From: Oryzias latipes
Taxonomy: Eukaryota > Chordata > Actinopteri > Beloniformes > Adrianichthyidae
Length of the DNA: 64,000 bases
Direction: 5' to 3'
Assembly: GCF_002234675.1 (NCBI RefSeq)
Contig: NC_019866.2
Location: 542,083-606,082 of the forward strand
How positions within the stretch are numbered: the stretch's first letter is position 1; the number at the start of each line of letters is the position of its first letter. The notes beneath the pieces were generated by a model. It was not told where the DNA came from. It saw only the letters and a list, made by a program, of their open reading frames with translations, and made no database searches. Shown piece by piece: positions 1-11,700 of this stretch. Made by a program: the position numbers and the translations under genes.

Positions 1-423
1 TTTCTAAGAGAACCCCCCCCCATCACCGCCATCAGTAGTTTAGCTGAACATCCAGCAGAATGTTCCGCTGTCTGACGTTTGGTCCGGTTCTGATGTTCCT
101 ACTAAACGAGCACGGGACAGAACCACAGGAGCTAACGAGCTTGTTTCCATGGAAACAACATTTGGGAGACAATTTAGAGCTAGAAAGAATGTCCGTTATT
201 TGAAACTCAAAAGGAAAAGACGTTTAAAGACATTTTTCCCATCATGGTTCTTGACTGTGACTCTTGTTTTCATGCAGGGGGGCTCCTGCCCCCCCTTTCC
301 TGGATGTTTCTGCTAAATGATGGTCAATCGGTAGAAAAGCTGCCATAAGTTGAAGGAGTTTGCAGTAAAACTGCAGATTCTAGTTGAATTTCAGCCTCAG
401 GGGGATTTTCTGCTCCAGCAGAA

Positions 424-512
424 CCTCTGAGGTTCTGCTCCCTCTGAGGTTCTGCTCCCTCTGAGGTTCTGCTCCCTCTGAGGTTCTGCTCCCTCTGAGG
501 TTCTGCTCCCTC
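424..512. repeat. 17-bp minisatellite
   Basis: About five near-perfect copies of the unit GAGGTTCTGCTCCCTCT run in tandem. The period is not a multiple of three, yet all frames stay open on the minus strand, which explains the repetitive open frame there. It is non-coding in appearance. Confidence 0.9.
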
Positions 513-707
513 AGAGGTTCCCTCCATCAGCTGATCAAAGGTTTTATGTCCCAACAGCAAATCCACAGGATCAGGATCATAAAACAGGAGCTAGCAGCGT
601 CTGCTGGTTCTGATGACCCGTTTCTGTCAGCAGGATGTTTCCATGTGATGATGGTTGTTCATCAGAGGAACTGTGGTTCTGCTGTTCTGATCCGGTCCAC
701 AGGGACA

Positions 708-708
<1 letters not shown>

Positions 709-737
<29 letters not shown>
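709..737. repeat. Poly-C tract (29 nt)
   Basis: An uninterrupted run of 29 C. It is one of several G/C homopolymers of 17 nt or more in this window, and its true length is likely to be uncertain in any assembly. Confidence 0.95.
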
Positions 738-738
<1 letters not shown>

Positions 739-2775
739 CACCTGATAAGGGAACATGTCTGCCCTGATTCAGTCAGCTGACAGATTAGAGGTTGACACGC
801 CCCCTTCCCGTCGCTCGCTGCTTCCTGTGCCTTTGCAGGGGGGGTCTGTTAAGATCCATCAGACATCAAAGATGCTCCTTTTAATGCTGGGGGGGTCAGG
901 CCTGTTACTGTTTCCAGACAGATCTGAGGACGTTCATCTGAAGTTTGAAAGATGAAGATGATTTCCTGGGGTCACACGGAACGAGCCTGACCCCCCCCCC
1001 CATGGTCAGACGGCGTGCATGCTCGGCAATCTTTGTCCTCCGAGGGAGCGGAGGAGACCTGTGGGTTCTCCTGCTGAGCCTCAACCCCAGCTGTCTAATT
1101 TTAGCGTGTTTCTGGTCTGGACCTTCGTCCCAAACCTCCTCCTCCTCCTCATTCCTGTGGCCGTCAGCGTGGCTCCGCTCCGTAAGCGTCCGAAATAACC
1201 CAGCAGATGTTCTGCACATGAGCAGAGCCACCGGCAGCTTCAGTACCGTCATCGGATCTGCAGGAAAATGCTTTTCAGAGGCGCAGGAGCGCCGTGGCCG
1301 TAACCAGGCGACCAGGCCTGAGGCTTTGACTGTGGAAGAGGCTCTTGTTTTGAAAATCACATAGCTAAACTTGATTAGAGCTTCACGCCTGATAAGTTTA
1401 TTGATCTGTGAAACGTTGGTTCTGATTAGGTTCCAAAAGTGGAACCTGAAGCCGTCATTAAACTTTACTTATACTACGGTCCGGGTAAATACTCGATTCT
1501 GATTGGCTGCTGGGTGTGCGTTAAAAAGTGATAAACCACAGGATAAAAGAAGTTTGAAAAAAGAAGTTCGGTCAGCTAGCTTAAATGTTTTGTATCACTG
1601 CACCTTTAGCTTCATCATCTGGACAAAAATAAGCGGTAAGAGGAGAACTTTCTCTCTGAACTGATGCTTTATTCAACACATCGAAAGATCAGCATATAGA
1701 TATCGCCGAATCTTGGCGTTGCGGCGAGACGCGGATTATTTGTTACGTGGTGCAGCGAGTGAGAAAAGCGATCCAAATCGGACAAAAAACAATAAGTAAG
1801 GACTAAAAACTGGTTAATATTTATTGCTTTTGTAAGTGACGGTGGTATAAGTGGAGGCCTGAAGCCTGAACGGGCCTCCACGGCGTGCGTTCCACAAGCA
1901 ATTCAGTTTGATAGGTCATTGTACGAATGTATAACCGATGATTGTATTGATTTTGTGTATTATTCTCAATTGATTGCTTGAAATAAACCATTTAAATAAA
2001 TAAATAATGCACACTTCGTCGGCCATTAACCCTTCCTTAAAAATGGCTAATCCAGCTCGTTATTATAACAGGACCTTTTTTTGGGGGGGGGGGGGCGATT
2101 GGACCGCCCTCCGTTTATCATCTAGCATCAGGAATTGGTTACTGTGGTAACCTTCATTAAATGATTGTTCATGTTTCCACGGCTAGGTGGGGGCACAGCC
2201 TGTGTGACGTCGGTTTTGCACAGGAACCAGGGTTCCCTCGTAGAACATAGTGGGGGTGGGGGCCAAGTTTCATTCTAAAGTTGTTTTTCAAATGTTTTCT
2301 AAGCTGTGGTGGAGACATTTAGGACTGTTTTGGATGCTCTTTGGTGGAGATGAATGGAGGAAGAGTTTGGGGGTGGACCCCCCAGGGAAAAGTCCAGTCC
2401 CTGTAGAAATGCAGGCTTGTTGTCATGTCCTGCCCCTACCTGAGAGGGCGCTCTCCACACAGGCTTCATTTAGTCCTTCAGACTCGTGTTTGGAAACCAA
2501 TGTAAGAACTGGTATGTAAGTTACCATGGCAACGCTGTTTGAGAGGCGGGGTCAGTGATGTCATTAGCGTCACTATAAATGTTGGGGCGGGGAGGTTAAG
2601 AATGTTTGTAGAACGTTTCATAAAGTGTAACTAGAACTCTGAGCTACGGAGCTACAGTTACGCTTCTGTTCTTCGCGTTTCTGCGTCGTTTCTTCAGAAC
2701 CGCCTCATCGGACCTGCAGGTGGCGGTAGAGACGGTTTGGTCTGCGATGCTGATCCCTGTGTTCTGTTTCCTCAG

Positions 2776-5700
2776 AGCTGCTGGGATCCACCAAGAAACT
2801 CAACGTGAACTACCAGGACTCTGACGGGTGAGTGACGGAGAACCTCTCTGGGACGCAGTGGGGGTCGAGTTGGGGTGGGGTGGGGGGGTCATAAGAAAGA
2901 ACACCTCACACAAAAACGAACCCATTTTCACGCTTGAGAAACAATTTTGACTCAAATGCACTCTAAGGGTTACTTGAAGCTCCTGTTGATCTGATGAGCA
3001 TCTGGGTTCTGGACTCTGGGTTCTGGAATCTGGACTCTGGGTTCTGGACTCTGGATTCTGGGTTCTGGACTCTAGATTCTGGGTTCTGGAATCTAGATTC
3101 TGGGTTCTGGACTCTACATTCTGGGTTCTGGACTCTAGGTTCTCGACTTTAGATTCTGGACTCTGGGTTCTGGACTCTAGATTCTGGGTTCTGGACTCTA
3201 GATTCTGGGTTTTAGATTCTGGACTCTGGGTTCTGGACTCTAGATTCTGGACTCTGGATTCTGGACTCTGGGTTCTGGACTCTAGATTCTGGACTCTGGA
3301 TTCTGGGTTCAAGATTCTGGACTCTGGGTTCTGGACTCTAGATTCTGGACTCTAGATTCTAGGTTCTAGATTCTGGACTCTGGGTTCTGGACTCTAGATT
3401 CTGGACTCTGGGTTCTGGACTCTAGATTCTGGACTCTGGGTTCTGGACTCTAGATTTTGGACTTTAGATTTTGGACTCTGGGTTCTGGACTTTAGATTCT
3501 GGACTCTGGGTTCTGGACTCTAGATTCTGGGTTCTAGGTTCTGGACTCTAGATTCTAGGTTCTAGATTCTGGACTCTGGGTTCTGGACTCTAGATTCTGG
3601 ACTTTAGATTCTGGACTCTGGGTTCTGGACTCTAGATTCTGGACTTTAGATTCTGGGTTCTAGATTCTGGGTTCTGGACTCTAGATTCTGGACTCTGGGT
3701 TCTGGACTCTAGATTTTGGACTTTAGATTCTGGACTCTGGGTTCTTGACTCTAGATTCTGGACTCTGGGTTCTGGACTTTAGATTCTGGGTTCTAGATTG
3801 TGGGTTCTGGACTCTGGATTCTGGGTTCAAGATTCTGGACTCTGGGTTCTGGACTCTATTCTGGACTCTAGATTCTAGGTTCTAGATTCTGGACTCTGGG
3901 TTCTGGACTCTAGATTCTGGGTTCTGGGTTCTGGACTCTAGAGTCTGGACTCTAGATTCTGGGTTCTGGATTCTGGAATTCTCTCCTGTGAAATTCTCAA
4001 AAGTGGTTAAACTAGAAGAAAGTAAACACAGACGATTGATAATTGATCTTTAATATGAAACTTTATGAGTTTTATTTTGACACTTTCTGCGTTTCGGTGA
4101 CGGTTTCCTGTTTCCAGGTTTCAGTCACATTTTGTCTTTTGGATCTTAAACGTGGCGCTCCGTATGGTTCAGCTCAGACTCGTGGCGCCCGCGTGCAGAA
4201 GCAGCTTCATCCTCGTCTTCCTCATCTGCAGCTGCTCCGTCACGCAGCTGCCGGCCCCCACAAAGGGGGCGCCATAACCAGCCGTGGTCATCAGGGACTG
4301 CCCCGCCGTCCCGACATCCCAGTGAGAGCAGGACGGCCTTTGATGGCCTTTTGGGGGGGGCGGGGCAGAGGTCAGGGGGGGGGGGGTGCTCTGGTGTGTT
4401 AGACTTAAACTCACCTGACAAATGTGTATCTGTGGGATGTGTATGTGTGTGTGGGAGGGGGGTCGGCTACTCTGGGCCATAACCCCCCCCACCACCACCA
4501 CCACTCTTGTTGTGTCCTGCTGCCTCAGTCTGGAGGGTTTCTATGGAAGCCCCACCTAGAATGAAGCCCGGGGGGGCTGTTGGCTGCTGTCTCACTGAGT
4601 GATGGGGGGGGGGGGCATGTTGTGTTGTATTTGTTCAATTTAAGTCTCTGTAGTGTATGTGAGTACTCACAAAGTCATCAATTACTCTAGCCCTGAAGTA
4701 ATCAGCTATTCTAGCCATGCAGTAATCGGTTACTGTATGAAGTAATCTGGTAATTTACCAGAATCAAAAGTAATCAGTTACTCCTAACTGACATTCAGCG
4801 ACTGAGAACAACAAGAAATTCATGATTTGTGTGTTAATAATTTTTTGCATCAGAGAGTAAAAAATCCACTTCAGTCCAAATCATTGGATTTAAGTTCATT
4901 CAAGGTCATTTCATTTCATCCAGTTCCAGCCATCGACTGTATAGAATCACATGACGTCATCTATAGAAAAGGCCTCTCCTATTCCAACCAAGTGAAGTCA
5001 CTTCAGTCGCCATTTTTCCACAATATTTCCTTTGCCATGTTGGAACCAGACGCCCTCAGTGAGCTGTGATTGGCCAGTCTACATTTCTATTAGAACCACT
5101 CTCTCCAATCGGGAGTGTGTAAGTCAGAAGGCCACACCCCTACCACTGAAAGCGGGCTCGGGAGAATCTGTCAATCAAAGCTTTGTCTTCTGGAGCCACG
5201 TTTGACCCCTCTGGGGTCTTTATTGCCCCATCCTAAAAGATGAAGAAACCTTTGGAGGTTCAAGATTCACTGAAACAAGAAGAAGGTGCTGTGATGACAG
5301 TCATATGTCAGACCAGCCAGGAACCCCCCAGGAGAGAAGCTCTGCAGGTGGAGGAGGACCCGGAGCCTCTGGATTGGTCGGCTCCTTCAGGAATGTGGCG
5401 CTCCCGGCAGGAATGTGGCGTGTACCGTTGGGGAGTCTGAGTGTCTGAGGGGTAAGGAGCATTCCCATCCACACAGATGACCCCCTGGGAGAGAGGGTGG
5501 GGGTCAAACGTAGAACATCAGCTTCCTTCAGAAGCTCCATGAGGATCCAGCTACAGAGGAAGTTTGATGGAATGAATTCAGTCCAGTGATTCAAACTGTA
5601 GAGACTTCAAGACAGCTGAGGGGTTTTCAGCTGGAGGTGCAGGTAGCCAGAGAGTTCCTGTCAACACAACAATGTTTACATCCATGAGTTCATGTATGTT

Positions 5701-8700
5701 AATACATGTATGTTATGAAGTGTATGTTAGGACGTGTATGTTAGGTCATGTATGTTAGGACATGTATGTTAATACATGTATGTCATGAAGTGTATGTTAG
5801 GACGTGTATGTTAGGACATGTATGTTAATACATGTATGTTATGAAGTGTATGTTAGGACGTGTATGTTAGGACATGTATGTTAGGACATGTATGTTAATA
5901 CATGTATGTTATGAAGTGTATGTTAGGACGTGTATGTTAGGACATGTATGTTAATACATGTATGTCATGAAGTGTATGTTAGGACGTGTATGTTAGGACG
6001 TGTATGTTAGGACGTGTATGTTAGGACGTGTATGTTAGGACATGTATGTTAGGACATGTATGTTAATACATGTATGTTATGAAGTGTATGTTATGAAGTG
6101 TATGTTAGGACGTGTATGTTAGGACATGTATGTTAATACATGTATGTTAATACATGTTTGTTATGAAGTGTATGTTAGGACGTGTATGTTAGGACATGTA
6201 TGTTAATACATGTATGTTATGAAGTGTATGTTAGGACGTGTATGTTAGGACATGTATGTTAATACATGTATGTTATGAAGTGTATGTTACGACGTGTATG
6301 TTAGGACATGTATGTTAATACATGTATGTTAATACATGTATGTTATGAAGTGTATGTTAGGACGTGTATGTTAGGACATGTATGTTAATACATGTATGTT
6401 ATGAAGTGTATGTTAGGACGTGTATGTTAGGACATGTATGTTAGGACATGTATGTTAAGACATGTATGTTAATACATGTATGTTATGAAGTGTATGTTAG
6501 GACGTGTATGTTAGGATGTGTATATTAGGACATGTATGTTAATACACGTCCTAACATACATGTATGTTAATACATGTATGTTAGGACGTGTATGTTAGGA
6601 TGTGTATGTTAGAACGTGTATATTAGGACATGTATGTTAAAACATGTAGTTTATGAAGTGTATGTTAGGACATGTATGTTAAGACATGTATGTTAGGAAA
6701 TGTATGTTAATACATGTAGTTTATGAAGTGTTTGTTAGGACGTGTATATTAGGACATGTATATCAGGACATGTATGTTAGGACGTATATGTTAGAACGTG
6801 TATCTTAGGACGTGTATATTAGAACGTGTATGTTAGGACATGTATGTTAGGACGTGTATATTAGGACATGTATGTTAATACATGTAGTTTATGAAGTGTA
6901 TGTTAGGACGTGTATGTTAGGACGTGTATGTTAGGACGTGTATGTTAGGACGTGTATGTTAGGACATGTATGTTAGGACGTGTATGTTAGGACATGTATG
7001 TTAATACATGTAGTTTATGAAGTGTATGTTAGGACGTGTATGTTAGGACGTGTATGTTAATACATGTATGTTAATACATGTATGTTATGAAGTGTATGTT
7101 AGGACGTGTATGTTAGGACGTGTATGTTAATACATGTATGTTAATACATGTATGTTATGAAGTGTATGTTAGGATGTGTATGGTAGGACATGTATGTTAA
7201 TAAATGTATGTTATGAAGTGTATGTTAGGACGTGTATGTTAGGACATGTATGTTAGGACATGTATGTTAATACATGTATGTTATGAAGTGTATGTTAGGA
7301 CGTGTATGTTAATATATGTATGTTAGGACATGTATGTTAGGACATGTATGTTAGGACGTGTATGTTAGGATGTGTATATTAGGACATGTATGTTAGGACG
7401 TATATGTTAGAACGTGTATGTTAGGACGTGTATATTAGAACGTGTATGTTAGGACGTGTATGTTAGGACGTGTATATTAGGACATGTATGTTAATACATG
7501 TAGTTTATGAAGTGTATGTTAGGACGTGTATGTTAGGACGTGTATGTTAGGACATGTATGTTAGGACATGTATGTTAATACATGTAGTTTATGAAGTGTA
7601 TGTTAGGACGTGTATGTTAGGACGTGTATGTTAGGACGTGTATGTTAGGACGTGTATGTTAGGACATGTATGTTAGGACGTGTATATTAGGACATGTATG
7701 TTAATACATGTAGTTTATGAAGTGTATGTTAGGACGTGTATGTTAGGACGTGTATGTTAGGACGTGTATATTAGGACATGTATGTTAATACATGTAGTTT
7801 ATGAAGTGTATGTTAGGACGTGTATGTTAGGACGTGTATGTTAGGACGTGTATGTTAGGACGTGTATGTTAGGACGTGTATATTAGGACATGTATGTTAA
7901 TACATGTAGTTTATGAAGTGTATGTTAGGACGTGTATGTTAGGACGTGTATGTTAGGACGTGTATGTTAGGACGTGTATGTTAGGACATGTATGTTTATA
8001 CATGCATGTTATGAAGTGTATGTTAGGACGTGTATGTTAGAATGTGTATGTTAGTACATGTATGTTTGGATGTGGATTCAGATCCATAGCGAAAAGGAGA
8101 AAAGAACAATGAATTCCCGTACCGTCCGCCTTCAAAAGCCGTCTTCAGTTCTCTCTTGGTCTCTTGGTCTTCCTGCTGGCCTCGTCTTCACATTCACCTG
8201 CTCTCTTCATTCACGTGCCCCCCCCCCCCCCCCCCACCCCTTTAGGCGCTCCAAGGAACCTCCGCCACAAATGGAAGCATTTCTCCTCCCTCAGTGATCC
8301 GTCCATTACTGCCAGCCGCCCCCGGCGTTCCTGCTGCAGGAGCGCACATGAATGCTATCGCCATCGTTACGCAACCCACAGCTAGAACGGAAGAGCGGGA
8401 CTAAAACCCGCCGTCGCTCTACTTTCTTCTTTTTGTCCTCCTGAGCTCAGCTCCTGATGGAACGGTGCCCCGAGCTGCACTTCCTCTGCGCTTCACCATG
8501 AGAACTGGACTTCCTGTCCCAAGCTGCTTCACCGCTGCAGGCAGTCATGAACATGAAGTGTGAACTGTAAGGAAGTAGGACCGGCATCAGGACCTCTGCT
8601 CATCAGACATTCACTCATTCTTCTCATGTCACTCGTATCTTTGGTTCTGATGGTCTGTTTCCACCCTGGGGGGAACTGACACCAGGCGGATCAGAACATC

Positions 8701-11700
8701 CACGCCGGTCCCAGCAGAGCGGACTGTCCTAGGTTCACTGGTTAGATTCTCACACACATAGGCTAGAACACTTCAGGTGAGCAAAAAACCCTGCAGACCT
8801 GGACCCAGGTGTTTCCCAGCAAAGGGGGCGTGGCCTATGTCTCACCTTTGTCTGCAGGTCTGTGTGAGTCACAGAGAAACACAATGCCACCCCCCAGTGT
8901 TGGTGCTAGTCCAGACACACCAGTGTGTGTGTGAGCATGTGTGCGTGTGTGAGCGTCGGTGTGTGTGTGTGTGTGTGAGCGCGTGTGGGTGTGTGAGCGC
9001 GTGTGTGTGTGTGAGCGTCAGTGTGTGTGTGTGAGCGTCAGTGTGTGTGTGTGTGAGCGCGTGTGTGTGTGTGAGCATGTGTGTGTGTGTGAGCATGTGT
9101 GTGTGTGTGAGCGTGAGTGTGTGTGTGTGTGAGCGCGTGTGTGTGTGTGAGCGTGTGTGGGTGTGTGAGCGCGTGTGCGTGTTTGTGTGTGTGTGTGCTG
9201 CTCTCATGTTACACAGACACTCCTTCATATGTTGTTTACTCTGGGGGGTTGAATGAAGCCTTCACAAGCTCCGCCCCCACAGCATTCTGGTCCGAGGCGG
9301 CGTAAATCCTGTTCAAACACGCAACCGGAAACTGGGAGACAGAAGAGGGACAGGAAGTCTGCGTCACAGAGGAAGTCGTTTAAGTCCATCTCTGAATTTC
9401 TCTGATTACTGCGGTTGGAATGAAGTGAAAAGATTTGATTCTCTATCAATAAATCAGTCAAATAATCCAAACAAATCCATAATATTTCTGATCCTGCAGC
9501 ACAAAGTTTCTAATGAACGTAAAAAAAATAACTTGGCAAATCTTTTTTACTCATCAAACTTTTCAAAAATGTTGAAAGTGTAATTTGCACAGCAGAGGGC
9601 GCTCTACTGCGGTGCTGAGACCATCAGCCACTGCCAGCTGCCTCTAACAGATATTTGGGAACCTTTCATCGTTTGATCCGACGTTTCATAATCTGAAAAC
9701 GTCTCACTGTCAGATGATTCAAAGTGGACCTTCAGGGACCTCAGTTCTGCTTATCAGAAGACCTGAACCCCGATCAGGTCTACCGCTCTAACTGGGAACC
9801 AGAGTCAGCAGATCCTGGGCGTTTCTGCGCTGGGGGAACGTGGAACCCACAGCAGTTCTGGCGGCTAAAGTCCAGACCTGCCGGCTTTGGTTCTGTGTCC
9901 TCTTCCCTTTGAGACTCCTGCCAGCCGCGGCGTTGAACCTTCACCGTTTCTCTGGGGACCCGCCCTCTGAGACAGCAGCTCCCTCACGTGTCCCTGTTGA
10001 CCCGCAGGTTCTCGGCGCTGCACCACGCCGCGCTCACCGGAACCACGGAGCTGTTGGCGGCGCTGCTGGACGCTCAGGCCGCCGTGGACGTGAAGGACAG
10101 CAACGGTGAGCAAAGCGGGCGGCAGAGTCTGTGCCGGACGTTCCGTTTGTTTCCTCATTTTCCTCATTTGCATGAACTCCGGATGAAAACGTGATTTTTT
10201 TTTAACTTGCTAACTGCATGATGGGTCTCCGTCTTTTGGCCGTGCAGGGATGCGGCCGCTGCATTACGCCGCCTGGCAGGGGAAGGCGGAGTCTGTGCTG
10301 ACGCTGCTGCGCTCCGGCGCCGCCGTCAACGGCGCCTCTCTGGACGGACACATCCCTCTCCACCTGGCCGCTCAGTACGGACACTTCCAGGTGGTGAGTC
10401 CCCAAAGGGGGCGGAGCCGGCATCCGCCTCATGTTCAATGGGGGGTGCTGGGATGGGGGGTCATATAGCAGAGGGTCAGACGCTGCGCTGCTGTCGTTGC
10501 AGTCAGAGATGCTGCTGCAGCATCAGTCCAACCCCTGCCTGGTCAACAAGGCCAAGAAGACTCCTCTGGACCTGGCCTGCGAGTTCGGACGAGTCAAGGT
10601 GGGTCCGCCACTGATGGGGGGGGCTCTGACTTTTTATGAATAGGAGGAGTGCTCACGGAGGACGGGGGGGTCACCGTGACCCACCTGCAGGTCGTCTGGT
10701 CCGGGTTTAAGGCGGCGAGCTCAGACTTGGATGGTTTCATGTTTGCAGCTTCTCCCCCTTCAGAAACCTGCTCCGAGTCTCTGGGACCTCCTGGTCTCTG
10801 TCTGGGATTCAGACGGGTGTCCTCTAAGCCTCAGTGGACCCGCCGTGACGCGGTTCTCCGCTCTTCCTGCAGGTGGCGCAGCTGCTGCTGAGCAGCAACA
10901 TGGTGGTGGCGCTGCTGGAGGGCGAGAGGAAGGAGCCGACCGACTCTGCCTTCACCACGCCGCTGCACCTCGCCGCTCGCAACGGACACAAGGACGTGAT
11001 CCGGTGAGAAAACCGACATCTGCGGTGAGGTCACCTGGAGGAGGGTTAGAGCGCCCCCTGCAGGGTTTGTGAGGAGCAATTAGACGACATCTTTGGTCAA
11101 ACATCGTTACATTTCTGGAACTTCAGTCAATTCATTGTTTGTAGAGCAACCAGAGGGCTGAACAGGAAATAAAATCATTAAAAACCAGCTGGAGTAAGAA
11201 GATGAGTTTTCAAAAGTGTCTTAAAACCACGGACGGTTCTGGCAGACCTCACAGAAAAGTACTTTAGGAGGCTCTGCCTCCCCGAGTCACAGGCCGAGTC
11301 CTGGGAACTCTTGAAAGATCTTCAGGTCTTGGACGATAAACATGTAGAAGCCCAGAACGATACTGAGGCTCCAGAACATTCCAACATTCAAAAACTACAA
11401 ACAAAATCCTCAAAATGATTCTAAAAGACACCGTCAGCCGGCGGAGGGAGCCTGAGATTGATCCCCGTTAAGCGGCGGGACGCTGAGTGTGGAAGCAGCT
11501 GGAGACGGCGGGGCAGAGAGCGGTCAGCGCCACCGCAGAGAAGATCAAAACATGAATCACCTGTTCCAGAGCAGCAGGAGGAAGATGTGGCTTCACTGTG
11601 CTGATGAAAGCTAGACTGGACCAGCGTCTGAAGGCCAAAAATGAAGTTTAGACGAATCCCAGCATCAGGATCAGGAAGCAGATGATGCTAAACTGAGCAC

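Larger units (their letters stand above)
1..2775. other. Sequence upstream of the first visible caskin2 exon
   Basis: No coding exon was recognised. The first caskin2 coding exon (the segment before the LLGSTKK motif) is not visible, so this stretch is probably caskin2 intron sequence and the transcription start lies to the left. It holds a 17-bp minisatellite (about 424-512), a 29-nt poly-C run (709-737), a poly-G run near 2083-2095, and unremarkable AT-rich sequence from 1380 to 2050. Short open frames here are low-complexity or antisense to nothing recognisable. Confidence 0.6.
2828..10007 (+). other. Large caskin2 intron with two minisatellites
   Basis: This intron lies between the LLGSTKK exon and the first full ankyrin exon. 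Beyond the two big tandem arrays (2999-3975 and 5690-8065) and the TG-rich stretch (8917-9202), it has a poly-C run near 8217-8236, poly-G near 4354-4386 and 4606-4615, and a dispersed-repeat-like stretch around 5050-5220 that shares a GAAGGCCACACCCCT motif with 13690-13720. No exon was recognised in it. The open frame at 4043-4402 has no family resemblance. Confidence 0.7.

Noticed and set aside
2800-3312. 170-codon minus-strand frame (ESRTQN repeats)
   Set aside because: Lies in the 10-bp-block minisatellite and antisense to a caskin2 exon and intron.
5690-8065. CRISPR-like array
   Set aside because: Units are contiguous with no unique spacers and the context is a vertebrate intron; it is a minisatellite.
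8777-9228. Cys/Val- and His/Thr-rich frames
   Set aside because: Direct translation of the TG/CA microsatellite.
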